Shown here: piece after piece, positions 10,604-21,043 of the stretch
Position numbering within the stretch: position 1 is the first letter of the stretch
Layout of the letters: every line of letters starts with the position of its first letter
Source: Hygrophila difformis
Taxonomy: Eukaryota > Streptophyta > Magnoliopsida > Lamiales > Acanthaceae
Reading direction: 5' to 3'
Assembly: GCA_030278955.1 (NCBI GenBank)
Contig: JAOANR010000014.1
Span: 36,221,453 to 36,285,452, forward strand
Length of the DNA: 64,000 bases
Notes under the pieces: model-generated
The model's input: the letters and a program-made list of their open reading frames with translations, nothing else
What the model was told of the DNA's origin: nothing
Databases searched by the model: none
Made by a program: the position numbers and the translations under genes

Positions 10604-12010
10604 CTCGACCAGCTATACGGCAAATTGTCGAAATGCGATTTCTGGTTGAAAGAAGTGGCATTTCTCGGACACATAGTATCCGCTGATGGAATATCCGTGG
10701 ATCCGGCAAAGGTTTCTGCCGTGACGGAGTGGGCAACTCCGAAGAGTCCAACGGAAATAAGGAGTTTCCTTGGATTAGCCGGGTACTATAGACGATTTGT
10801 GAAGGACTTTTCAAGGATTGCACGTCCTTTGACCCAGCTACTGAAGAAAGGAGCAAAATACGAGTGGACAGAGGCGTGTGAGACTGCGTTTCAAGAGCTG
10901 AAGAAACGACTCACAAACACACCCGTATTAACACTACCATCAGAGAATGGTGACTTCGAAGTATATAGCAATGCTTCGAAGGAAGGTTTAGGTTGTGTCT
11001 TGATGCAAGACTCGAGAGTCGTAGCGTATGCATCACGCCAACTAAAACCTCACGAGGAGAATTATCCGACCCACGACCTGGAGTTGGCAGCGGTCATTTT
11101 CGCTCTAAAGATATGGAGACATTATCTTTATGGGCGGAAGTGTCGAATGTTCACCGACCACAAGAGCTTGAAATATATATTCACTCAGAAGGAGTTGAAT
11201 TTGAGACAGCGAAGGTGGTTGGAATTTGGACAAACCGAGGGGACAATCCAAACACTAGAAGACATGCTGAGAGCATGTGTGTTGGAATTCAAAGGGAATT
11301 GGGAATCTCATTTACCCTTAATTGAGTTTTCCTATAATAATAGCTACCATGCTAGCATCGGCATGGCACCTTTCGAGGCGTTGTATGGACGAAAGTGCCG
11401 AAGTCCGTTGAGCTGGGAAGAAAACGATAAGTCCGTGGTAGTGGGACCACAACTTATCGAGGACATGGCTCAACAAATCAAAGTGATTCAAGGGAAGATG
11501 AAAGCCGCACAAGACCGTCAAAAGAGTTATGCCGACGTGAGACGACGAGACCTAGAATTTCAAGTGGGAGATAGAGTCATGCTAAAGATATCACCCATGA
11601 AGGGGGTGATGCGCTTTGGCAAACGAGGGAAGTTAAGTCCTCGATATATAGGACCTTACGAAATTCTAGAACGAGTCGGAACTCTAGCCTACCGATTGGC
11701 TTTACCGCCACACTTATATAGAGTTCATAATGTCTTCCATGTCTCGCAACTAAAGAAGTATGTTCCGGACCCGGCACATGTACTTCAACCGGAGATAATT
11801 GAGCTCGATGAAGACTTGACCTATGAAGAAGTCCCAGTGCGTATTCTTGACACTAAGGAGCGAGTAACGAGGAACAAAACCGTCAAAATGATCAAGGTTC
11901 TTTGGTCAAACCACGAAAGTGAGACGGCAACTTGGGAAGTAGAATCCGACATGAGAGAATGCTACCCGACATTGTTCCAAACCGATACCGACACAGTTAT
12001 GGGGACATAA
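10604..12010 (+). pseudogene. Element C pol remnant: RT tail-RNase H joined to integrase C-terminus-chromodomain
   Basis: The frame has no ATG at its start; homology to the family-B polyprotein begins at the RT thumb motif [12 protein letters not shown]-terminus and RNase H follow, with NAS in place of the usual DAS (about 10968) and FTDHKS retained. After the motif RRWLE (about 11215-11226) the frame passes directly to GQTE, the integrase region carrying the catalytic Glu. About 294 codons present in the family-B element are missing, including the end of RNase H, the integrase zinc-binding region and both catalytic Asp residues. The GPYE motif and a C-terminal chromodomain (TWEVE) remain. 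The deletion preserves the frame, but the enzymes are certainly inactive. Confidence 0.88.
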
Positions 12011-12020
12011 CTGCAATCTT

Positions 12021-12033
12021 AAGGGGGAGAGGA
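12021..12033 (+). other. Inner polypurine tract followed by LTR-like start
   Basis: A 13-base purine run precedes TGTCATACCACC, which resembles an LTR start, about 205 bp before the true 3' LTR. The family-B element has the same arrangement (55681-55693). Confidence 0.55.
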
Positions 12034-12067
12034 TGTCATACCACCTATTTTTCGTGCATTTTTGTAA

Positions 12068-12120
12068 ACTTTTGAACTACGTTATGGCTTGATCCCTTTA
12101 CCGGATACGTAGGCAGCTTA
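12068..12120 (+). other. Conserved CTACGT/ACGTAG hairpin in element C 3' region
   Basis: A CTACGT arm and an ACGTAG arm about 35 nt apart flank a TTGATCCCTTTAC core. The same arms and core occur in family B (about 55600-55655, minus strand), although the surroundings differ. Confidence 0.5.
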
Positions 12121-12225
12121 GAAGTCTTAATTCTAAGTTCAGTCACAAAATAACAAAACAAACAAAACAAAAGACCTTAGCACGAGAAAGGCCGTAACAC
12201 AACTTCGAGGACGAAGTTGATTCTT

Positions 12226-12238
12226 AAGGAGGGTAGAC
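12226..12238 (+). other. Polypurine tract of element C
   Basis: AAGGAGGGTAGAC abuts the 3' LTR. It is interrupted by pyrimidines and is weaker than the inner tract at 12021. Confidence 0.55.
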
Positions 12239-14841
12239 TGTAATACCCGAGAATTTTCCAACATAAAATAAACCAATAATTAAATAAATAAACAATAAAT
12301 ACAATAAATAAAATAAATAAATAAATCCAGCAAATAAATAAATAAATAAAGATAAGGAAATGAGAAATGAGATTTAACTTAAAAAGGAATTAAAGGAATT
12401 TAATTACATAAAAAGAATTATTAAAGGTAAGTAAATTGTACACTGAAATCCGACACTAATGAACTCGAGGATTCGAGTCCAAACATCCAATTAGACCCGA
12501 GTAAAAATTTAGAGAGAAAGTATGAACCCGAAGATACCCGGAAATCGGAATTCGGGAGCATAGAGGGATAGAAATCCGAAAGAGATGAGGAAAGGCAAGA
12601 CGGATCGCACGACCCGCCCGGACCGAAGTCCAGGCGAAGTCGGCGCGGTGGCCGCGCGGTCCATAGGCATTGGGCGCGCCACGACCGCGCCACGCGACAG
12701 ATTCGCCCGTTGCGCGAATCTCTCGCCCGAACGCGGATTTTTCGACTTTCGGTTGAACGTCTCTCGACCCAAGACCCTTAGGGTCAGATTTTGGACGCCC
12801 TAGGTCTTAGTTATCTATAAATAAGACCTCCTAGGAGCTCCGAATACTTTTACAAAACCCTACAACTTTCTACACATTCGAGACCCTAAATCCGGAGTCG
12901 TCGGAGGCACGAAACCAAGGCGAACACTGTTGGACGAAAATTCTAAGATCTCCATAGTCGTGGTAAGTCTCGATCCAATCCTTGTTCTATATACGATTCG
13001 AAAACGAATCCTAATCTTCTTCTTTTCTCTTCCACACCTCGTATTGGATCTAGATCGTAGAACCCGACGAACGGAGAGGAAAAAACGGTGGATTGGAAGC
13101 CACGCCTTCGAAATAGACGATTCCGGACGTTCACAAACTCTGTAAGTTAACTCTTACATGGTTTTGGGATGAATTAACACATTCAAAACTAAAAGATTAA
13201 CAAGAAATCGAAAATCTGTCAATTTATACTTTCCACCGACGCAACAGATTTGATGAATTTTTCCGAACCTTAAAACGACTTCAAACGGAAAAACTTAAAA
13301 CACGAAAAACGTTCCTAAGGCTTAGATCTATCTACTTTAAATTTTTGAGAATTTTTAGAGATGATTTGATATGCGAAAACCAACCGAAACCGAACTGCTT
13401 GAATCTAGATCTTGAAATTCTTGACAGAACTTAGGAATGATCTTGTTCACGTTTTTGACATAGGATCTAGACTGTTTTAGATCTTTGGCCGAACATGAAA
13501 GTCGTAGATAATGGTCTTAAGATGATCTCTGTAAAATTTCATCAAATTTGGAATTGAATTGCTATGGTAGAATTCGAAATCTTTAAACGGTGGTACATTA
13601 AATTCGGACAGAATTATTCTTCTACGAAAATTGGTGATTTTGACCTGTTTAGGTATCTCGGATTGAAAAAGTTAAAACACAAAAGTTATAGATCTCGACG
13701 TTTCTGAGCCAGTCTTGAAATTTTGGAATTTTTGGAATTAGATTTGATTTTAGACGAATTTTAGAGTAAACTGTGGTTTACCGGAAACAAAATCGTGAAA
13801 TCTTGTTGAAACATGGAATTAACCTTTAGAGTTGAAATGAGTTGAGATATTATTTTTAAATGAATACAATTAAAGTCAGATTTTTAAAATTAAATCCCCT
13901 TACAGACTTGATAAATTAAAATTAGGGGTGAGTGCTCTGCAGGGTGCCCCCTAACTACTTCACTTCGTGCCTTAATGGACGATGGTGACCCCGCGCGCTA
14001 AACTTGAGATATGATATTGCCTAAACGGTGAAATACAGAGTCTACACTCTCGTGAATATCCACATGGGTTTCCCGAGGCTCCGGAGTGGTACTGGGTATG
14101 GCTGATACGGTTGCGGCCGCTGGGCTACCGGCTAAACTTGTTGACATCGCGATGCTATCGTGAAACTTTGAAATACCAAATCGGGGATGTAATGGGGATA
14201 TTAAATTAAATTAAATTAAATTTAATTATGTTTGTTGTCCAATTAAATTATTTAAATGCTTTATTTAAATTATGGCTATTATTCTAAGTCATGCGAAATG
14301 TGTTGTTAAATAGAGCCCTGAAATAAATTATGCTATTGGTTAGATTAAATTAAATATTATGTTATTATCATGCTTTTATTAAATTATTAAAATTAATGGC
14401 TTTTAAACCCTACGATCATGCATGTGTTAACTTACTCAGCAAGTTTGCTGACCAAAACCGTTTTTATTCCTTTTCTTACAGAATATGTGGAATGAGCATG
14501 TGTGAGCACGGTTCATGCATGGGATTTTGGGAAACATTATTTTGCTTTTAAATTCATACTTTAGACTATATTATGAACGGGCCTGTTTAACCTGTGTTTT
14601 GGCCATGTCGGCCCTATTTATATTTTCCGCTGCGATACTATACTAAAACTATTATTTCCGCTGCGCTATGTTAATATTATTTTCGAGTTATATTGTATGA
14701 GCTATTTTGAATGATTTAAATGTTTTAAATACTGCAATACCTAGCCTTGCATCTCTTTAGTAAGCTCGGAGAAACCGTGTCTTACTAGGGGAATGTGGCG
14801 GTGACATCCCGTCCTGGGTGACCAAAAACCGGGGTGTTACA
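12239..14841 (+). mobile_element. Element C 3' LTR
   Basis: 2603 bp, nearly identical to the 5' LTR. Differences seen include a 10-bp duplication (CGCCACGACC region, about 12678) and scattered substitutions. It carries the same TATA box (12816-12823) and the same donor and acceptor. Confidence 0.95.
13142..14481 (+). other. Putative intron inside element C 3' LTR
   Basis: Same donor (GTAAGTTAA), hairpin, CTGAC branch match and TTCTTACAG acceptor as the 5' LTR copy. Confidence 0.45.
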
Positions 14842-14846
14842 ACTAC
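14842..14846. repeat. Target-site duplication of element C (right)
   Basis: ACTAC, identical to 4549-4553. Confidence 0.9.
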
Positions 14847-14979
14847 TTTCCAATTTAATTAATTTATCTATTCAAATTACAATTTGTGACTGCTATATTT
14901 ACTTCTACCGAACACTGTGTAAAAATTGATAGCTGCTCGCAGCTACAACTCTACGTGTAGAACAAATCATTTATGTGAA

Positions 14980-15173
14980 CATCTAGACTTTTTTTTTTTT
15001 GGTAAACATTGACACCTACGTGTCGCTAAAGGTGTGTGGGAGCCCAAGCCACACAAATTACAAAGGGGATAAAGGGGAGGGATAGAGAGTAGGGTGGAAA
15101 TTGAACCCCCAACCTATGGTTGGAAGGCATGGATATGACCACTTGGGTCAAGTCTCATTCCCCATCTAGACTT
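14980..15173 (-). mobile_element. tRNA-derived SINE with 11-bp target duplication
   Basis: The body spans 14991-15162 on the minus strand and ends in a run of A (a T-run at 14989-15000 on the plus strand). An exact 11-bp duplication, CATCTAGACTT, lies at 14980-14990 and 15163-15173. Read on the minus strand, an A-box-like GACCCAAGTGG and a B-box-like GGTTCAATTTCC are near the 5' end, as in tRNA-derived SINEs. Its tail word (TTTGGTAAAC on the plus strand) recurs in the truncated copy at 51352. Confidence 0.85.
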
Positions 15174-15650
15174 AATGTTGAGAGTAAAAATAATTAATTA
15201 ACCATGAGCCTTAATTTATAGACGTCTAATAAATTGGATTTGGTTTGGAAGCTGAATCAGTATATGCTAAAATGCTGAAGTAGTGTTTTATGTGTGCTGA
15301 ATGAGTATGTATTGAACGAGTGCTTTCTATGTGGTGAGTGTTTTTATACCACCTAAATACCACTAAATACGCAACACATACCTTATTAATACCTAAAACA
15401 CCTTATCGGGTTATCATACAGTACCTGCTGAATGTTACCCATTCAACATTCTGTACAAACCTAATCAATTAAAGGCAGATGTCAGTGGATATATATTATG
15501 ACAAGAAACTGTAATTGTGTTTGATTAATGATCCAAAATGACTAAACCAGTTGTGTGACTGAACAAGGTAAGGGCACAAATTTCACTATGGTGTGACTAA
15601 AAAAAAAGCCTCAATTTATGCGTGTCGATAACCTGCAAATTAATAAACAT
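15174..15650. other. AT-rich spacer
   Basis: No gene, RNA or clear repeat boundary seen. Confidence 0.4.
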
Positions 15651-15653
15651 CTA

Positions 15654-16002
15654 TATCTATATATAAAATAAATACTGAATATTTTTTGGCATGTGTAGAT
15701 TCTTTTGTCCTTATTAAATTTAATTCGTTATTCTTAATTTTAAATGGTTAATCAGTCATTATATGCTCATTTATAGATCAACGGTTCTTAAGTTTACACG
15801 TAATCTGCTCACTAATTACACGTCATCAGACACATCATCAATATCTATATTTAGAAAATAATCTATCTATTAATATAACAAAATCTTGAGAAAATCTTCA
15901 TATATATTTTAAAAAGTTATAATTGATTAATTATATATATAAATTATTTGATTGTTTACATAATATTTTAAAAAATATTAATACTATAATATTATTATCT
16001 AG
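15654..16002 (+). mobile_element. Helitron-like repeat unit
   Basis: Starts TCTATATATAAAATAAATACTG and contains the word TTTTTGGCATGTG. It aligns over about 350 bp with the units at 51518 and 51866. A TC start and lack of terminal inverted repeats fit a Helitron 5' region, but no 3' hairpin is attached to this copy. Confidence 0.5.
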
Positions 16003-17068
16003 GGTAATTATTTATTTTTATACCTGAACTATCTCAAAGTGTCCATTTATATACCTAAACTTTTTTTCTGGAAAAAAATACACCACAACTATTAAACCTA
16101 GAAATATCTATGTTCCTCTGTTAGGTTACCGCTAAGTTTAAATCTTCCGTTAAATAGACAGGGATAAAATAGTCCATTTATATTTTTGTCAATCTAATCG
16201 GTTGACCCAAATTTATATACCAAATCCAAACTCCAATCCAACATTTTCCTTTTTCTTTGACCCGTACCCCTTACCTAGCCCGTTCTTCGACAAGCAAGAA
16301 ACCATCCTTAGTAAAACTGTTGTATACCGATCAATTTCCATACATTCACAAACCGCCGCTTCCTCAAGCATCCTCAAGGATCATTGTTTGCAATAACCAT
16401 TCGCCATTAAGAAGCAGTAGCAACAAAAATAATACTCGGCCTTCACTTTCATTTTCTATCTTTGAGTAAGCGACATGGCTTAATACCGCTCGCGCCAAAT
16501 CCCAGTATGATTTCGGTTGGGTTTCATAGAATTGATTTGGTTTGGTATTTTTTCTTCTTTTTTTGATATTCTGTCTGGGTTTTAAAAATTGGATTTGAAG
16601 TTTGAAGTTTGAGTTTTTGCCCGTGGCCAGTATGTTTCGGTTCGATTTTGAATATAAAATTTTCGTTTAGTTTTTTCTTGATATTTACAAATAAATAAAA
16701 AATTTGCAGTTATGGAGGTGTCAAATCGTTGCTTGCTAATTGTTGCCGCTAGCTTTCTTAGGAAGGAAAAGCCTACCGCTTGTATCAATTTTATATTTAC
16801 CGATGCTTCCATTTAATGGAGAATGGTGATTGATAACAACGAATGCGATGGGGATGAAAGAGTTGAGTTCGCGAACTGTAGGGATTTAGGAGGGTTTGCA
16901 AAAGGTGTAAGTGGTCGGGCCAAAAAAAGGGGTTGAAATTAGATTTTGGTATATAGGATTTGGGTCGGGTTAGATTATACAATTTTATCCCTGCCTATTT
17001 AACGGATGATTTAAACTTAACGGCAACTTAATGAAGAAATATAGATATTTCTAGGTTTAATAGTTGGG
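16003..17068. mobile_element. Inverted-repeat DNA element (MITE-like)
   Basis: The left arm (about 16080-16245) matches the reverse complement of the right arm (about 16905-17066) at roughly 80%, including the word ACTATTAAACCTAGAAATAT. The outer about 75 bp of the left end have no counterpart at the right, so the right end is truncated or replaced. The interior (16250-16900) shows no transposase. The element sits at a junction of Helitron-like units. Confidence 0.6.
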
Positions 17069-17165
17069 GTGCAGATTCTTTTGTCCTCATTAAATTTAAT
17101 TCATCCTTCTTAATTTTAAAGGGTTAATCCGTCATTATATGCTTATTTATAGATCAGCGGTGCTT
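17069..17165 (+). mobile_element. Helitron-like repeat unit, partial
   Basis: Matches the segment of the unit at 15700-15790 beginning GATTCTTTTGTCC. The 5' part is missing. Confidence 0.5.
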
Positions 17166-17464
17166 ATTAAAACACATAAACAGACTGATTGCTATTGAGT
17201 AATTGATGAATGATTTTCACTACTCATATTTTACCACAAGCGGATGGTTGTCATCAAGTAATAAAAACCGGTGAATAACCGAGTCGAACCCAAAGGAATT
17301 TCAGAATATTATTTCATTCTGGAGAATAATTTAATTGTTTTTAAGTTTATTAAATATATTTTATATATTTTAAAAGAGTTTGTTTAATTCTAGAGTTGAT
17401 TAAATTAAAAACAGTGACATTAAATTTAACATAAAGCAAGTTGAATTTTTAAATAATAAAAATA
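17166..17464. other. AT-rich spacer
   Basis: No gene or repeat recognised. Confidence 0.35.
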
Positions 17465-17469
17465 TAGAT
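17465..17469. repeat. Target-site duplication of element D (left)
   Basis: TAGAT, matching 28145-28149 on the far side of the element. Confidence 0.75.
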
Positions 17470-18169
17470 TATAACACCCCATAAAATGTTGCATAAATCT
17501 AAATTTCAAATAGTGACATTTAAATTTTCTAAAATGAAATGTCTTCTACATTCTAGTTGTTGATCATTGAATAATTTAAAATAATATTTTTCCAAAGGAC
17601 TATTTAATTGAAATTAATTAGCCATTTTTAAACCTAAAACCCCAACTAACATTTTAACACAAATTAAATCGTGTAATGAGCTACCATTGAAATATTTTAA
17701 AAACTTGGGTCCACTAGTTATAAACTTTGGAATAAATATAATTGGACATGAGTTAGTGGTAGAATAAATTGCATGGTTGAATTTAAAATTTTTAGCTAAT
17801 TATATTAAGTAATATTTAAATAATTAATTGGTACAAGTCCGATGGTACCATTACTTTATAAATGTCGGATTCAATATTATTAGATATGGATTAAAATATT
17901 AAGTTAAGCCTTCACCCTTTTCTTAAAAATATTAACCCATTTGATTGATGAAGATTTATATTTTGTCCACACTGTAATAGGAATTGTCCCGGATTGAAGA
18001 ATTGGAAATCTATTATTATGTTCAATAAGTTAAAATTTTAAGTGTGGGAAATTATTAAGTCAATAATTTAAATTAATTAGTTGATTAAATCCACAATTAG
18101 GATAAAATTGGGCCAGTTAATTGTATAGTCCAATAAGTAAAAATAATAAAAATTTTGAGTCCAATCCAT

Positions 18170-18243
18170 TTAGGTCCAATCCAAACCAAAGCCCAATCCA
18201 ACTCAAAAGCCCAACCCATTACACAAACCCTAACCCTAACCCT
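18170..18243 (+). promoter_or_regulatory. Site II-like and telo-box motifs in D LTR
   Basis: Four or five AGCCCAA-type words (reverse complement TTGGGCT, the plant site II core) precede AAACCCTAACCCTAACCCTAA, which contains the plant telo-box. The inverted D LTR keeps both (about 23495-23565). The pairing is known from ribosomal-protein and other growth-related plant promoters; its use here is inferred. Confidence 0.5.
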
Positions 18244-19332
18244 AATGAGCAGCAGCCGCCGCCGCCTCTCCGGCGCCATCTCGCCGGCCGGCCACCTTTG
18301 GCCACTGCGGCCACCACCCGCCACCATCCTCTCCATCATTCTACTCCATTTCCGGCCACCATCTCCTCCCCAATCTCCACCTTCCATCACCACCATCTTC
18401 GAACCACTGCCTCCGCCACCTCGCGCCGACAGCGCCTCCGGCCAACCCACCACCTCCGACCAGCTCCGCCGCCCCCTCACCATTGCCCATTTCCGCCACC
18501 ATCTCCGATCTCCACCTCCACCATCTTCATCCCTTGCCCGGCACCACCACAACCGAGGTCAACACCATCATCTCATCTCCATCTTCATCCTCCCGGCCTC
18601 GCCACAGCACCACCACCAGTCGCTCCGCCCAGCAGCCCCGTCGCCACCATCGCAGCCACCAGTCCCCACGGATCCACCACCACCACAGCCCCCTCGCGCC
18701 ACCATCACAACCCGCGGCCACCGCCGCCCCTTCCCCATCTCGCCACCACCACAGCACCCATCTCCATCCTTCAACACCACCACCTCTCCTCCACTGTTGC
18801 CGCGCCATCACCACCCCAGCGGCCTCCTCACCACCCGCGGCCAACAACCATCTCGCCACCACCGCGAGCCTCCTCCACCACCAAATCGGGAAAACACAGC
18901 CACCACCACCACCATTCCCTTCTCCTCCAAAATTCCAAACACCCATAAAAATAAAAATAAAATAGAAAGAGATAGAGAAGGAGAGCCATTGTCGGCAATC
19001 GGTCGCCACCGCCGTGTCTCCATCATCGCTCGTTGTGCGCCCGGAGAAATTCATGAGCATGGGGACTAAGTTGAAAGGAGAGTTGTGGAGGAGAAGGAAA
19101 GTTGTGGAAGATTTTTTTTTTGTAGGGACTAATGGTGTTGATGGTATTAAAGAGAAACGCGGATCGATTGTTTATTAAACTATCCCCAATCAGCTCACTA
19201 CTCACTCTTCCTCCTTCCCAAATTATTTCCAGTACCTCTTTCCTTTCCAGCTATTTTTTTTCCAACTTTCCAGCTATTCCCACGTTTTATTTTGCCATTT
19301 TGAGAGCAGTAGGAGATTTCAGAAATTCTCTG

Positions 19333-20115
19333 GTAAGAATTAATAGAATTGAAAAATGTATAGTTATTATTTATTCTAAAATATTATTATATTATATTAA
19401 ATTAATGTTAAAATTTTTGCTTGCCAAATAACTGAAAGAGGGGTATCTGCTCGTAGCCTGTGCGTGTGTCATACCATTTCGTCACGGTAACAGTAAGTGG
19501 ATTTTTACTCTTTGGAGTAAGCCCAATTTTATTTTAGCTTGAGCATAAATTTCAATACCACATTTATATTTTTAAATTTATGTTTATTGCTCCCTACTGC
19601 TTTTGAAATATTGGTATGCCATTTTTACTGTGCTTAATAATTGTTATAACCATTTCTCAAAATCCTACGGATTTTTGAGCGTGCATTGTTACGGGGGTGG
19701 GACTGTGTGTGGGTCGCTGCTGCCCAACTCCTGCGTTTGTTGTGCAATATTTAGCCACACGGGAACCACTGGGATTATTCAGCCCGATGCCATTACCTTA
19801 TCTCACAGTGGGTTTGAGGAAATTTCTTACCTCCCCACACCCTTGAGTGTATGTGCGAATTGGGCCCTACAGCGGGGAACCTGCACAACACGGTGGCTGA
19901 GATAATTATTTCTCGGTAACGCATATTGTTATATTATCTGTTCCCGGGATATAGACTAATATTTCGTATATGTATAAATTATCCTCGTTTAAGCATGCCT
20001 TATTCCCTAAATATTATTTAAATTATTTCTGTAACTCGACCTCCTCCGGGAGTAAGGGTCTACTTACTCAGCGATTGTTTTTCGCTGACTCTACACTTTT
20101 CATATTCATTCGCAG
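19333..20115 (+). other. Putative intron inside family D LTR
   Basis: Donor CTG|GTAAGA at 19333; acceptor TTCATTCGCAG ending at 20115. Hairpin TCAGCGA ... TCGCTGA at about 20068-20089, with the CTGAC branch match about 30 nt before the AG. Confidence 0.45.
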
Positions 20116-20708
20116 GTTTTGATATTTGTGAAGATCAGTAAACATTTTACGCATCGGGCACGGTTTGGGTTTATTCCGAATAATTTAAATTTGAGTGCAA
20201 GTTATGTATAATATTTTAAATCTCCTTAATGGAGTTAAACAACTTGGCATATGTGTGTTAAATAAGCGAGGACGTATATTTTAAAGTTTTCACTGTTCCT
20301 ATAATTTATACGCCTCATATTTTAATGAACGATTATATCTATATATGTGTGTGTGATGAACTACTTTTTTTAGAGTGTCTCTTTTATTAAATAAAATTTC
20401 CCTGAATTTATTCCAATATTATCGTTGCATGCCTTCGAGAGATATATTCATCCGTTTTGGTTATGTAGACCAAACAAATTTATTAAACTTATTTTATACT
20501 TGTTACAGCATTATAAGCTTATGCGTAAATTATATGTTAACTTATCCGGAAAGTAAGTAACATATATATTAAACTCTGATTTTATGCAAGTATGCCTGCT
20601 AGCCGTAGCGTATTCCGGACGGCCCGGAATGCGTGGCGGTAACATCGGCCCATTCTTCCCGTACTGTGCTTCCGCTGTTCTTTTAGTGAAAATGGGGGTG
20701 TTACAGTT

Positions 20709-20720
20709 TGGTATCAGAGA
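20709..20720 (+). other. Primer-binding site of element D (tRNA-iMet)
   Basis: TGGTATCAGAGA begins 3 nt after the LTR end. Confidence 0.82.
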
Positions 20721-20852
20721 GTTTTTGCTCAAAAAAATGAATAAATAAATAATAATAATAATAGTGCATTTAAATTTTTAAAATTTTTGATAATAAGTTA
20801 TTTTTAAGCAGTATTGCTACTCTTCATTTAAATCTTTTTTTAGGAAATTTTG

Positions 20853-20888
<36 letters not shown>

Positions 20889-20906
20889 GAAGCATTTTTC
20901 CTAAAA

Positions 20907-20938
<32 letters not shown>

Positions 20939-21043
20939 AATAATAATAGTGCATTTAAATTGTTCAAATTTTTGCACGAAATTATTTTAAATATATATAT
21001 ATAATATGCCAAGTACTATTTCTTTAAATATATTTTGGGATGG
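20721..21043 (+). repeat. Element D leader with duplicated AT-rich segment
   Basis: Simple AAAT and TA repeats. The words 'aataataataatagtgcattt' at about 20745 and about 20935 mark a direct duplication of roughly 190 bp. No gene. Confidence 0.55.

Larger units (their letters stand above)
4554..14841 (+). mobile_element. Element C: non-autonomous chromovirus-related LTR retrotransposon
   Basis: This is a 10.3-kb element with two LTRs of about 2.6 kb, exact 5-bp duplications, a tRNA-iMet primer site and a polypurine stretch before the 3' LTR. The interior holds a small leader ORF (7533-8132), an antisense gene (8460-9791) with a presumed 5' UTR exon, and a pol remnant (10604-12010). Gag, protease and most of RT are absent. 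RNase H and integrase are joined by an in-frame deletion. It cannot encode its own replication machinery, so any mobility would depend on an autonomous relative such as the element at 52274-64000. The close LTR identity suggests a fairly recent insertion. Confidence 0.92.
17470..20705 (+). mobile_element. Family D 5' LTR
   Basis: Begins TATAACACCCC (the usual TG replaced by TA, also in the inverted copy at 24701) and ends GGGGGTGTTACA. About 3.24 kb. It contains a promoter-like block (18170-18243), a CCA/GCC-rich tract (18245-18900), a donor at 19333 and an acceptor at 20115. The long Pro/His-rich frames through 18121-19069 follow the trinucleotide composition and are not convincingly conserved in the second D LTR, so I do not call a gene. 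Confidence 0.85.

Noticed and set aside
18225..18245. Interstitial telomere repeat
   Set aside because: CCCTAA is repeated only about three times and lacks the plant CCCTAAA unit; better read as a telo-box promoter motif.
18121..19069. Pro/His-rich frames of up to 304 codons on the plus strand, with matching frames on the minus strand
   Set aside because: They follow CCA/GCC triplet composition inside an LTR, overlap in several frames, and are not conserved in the inverted LTR.
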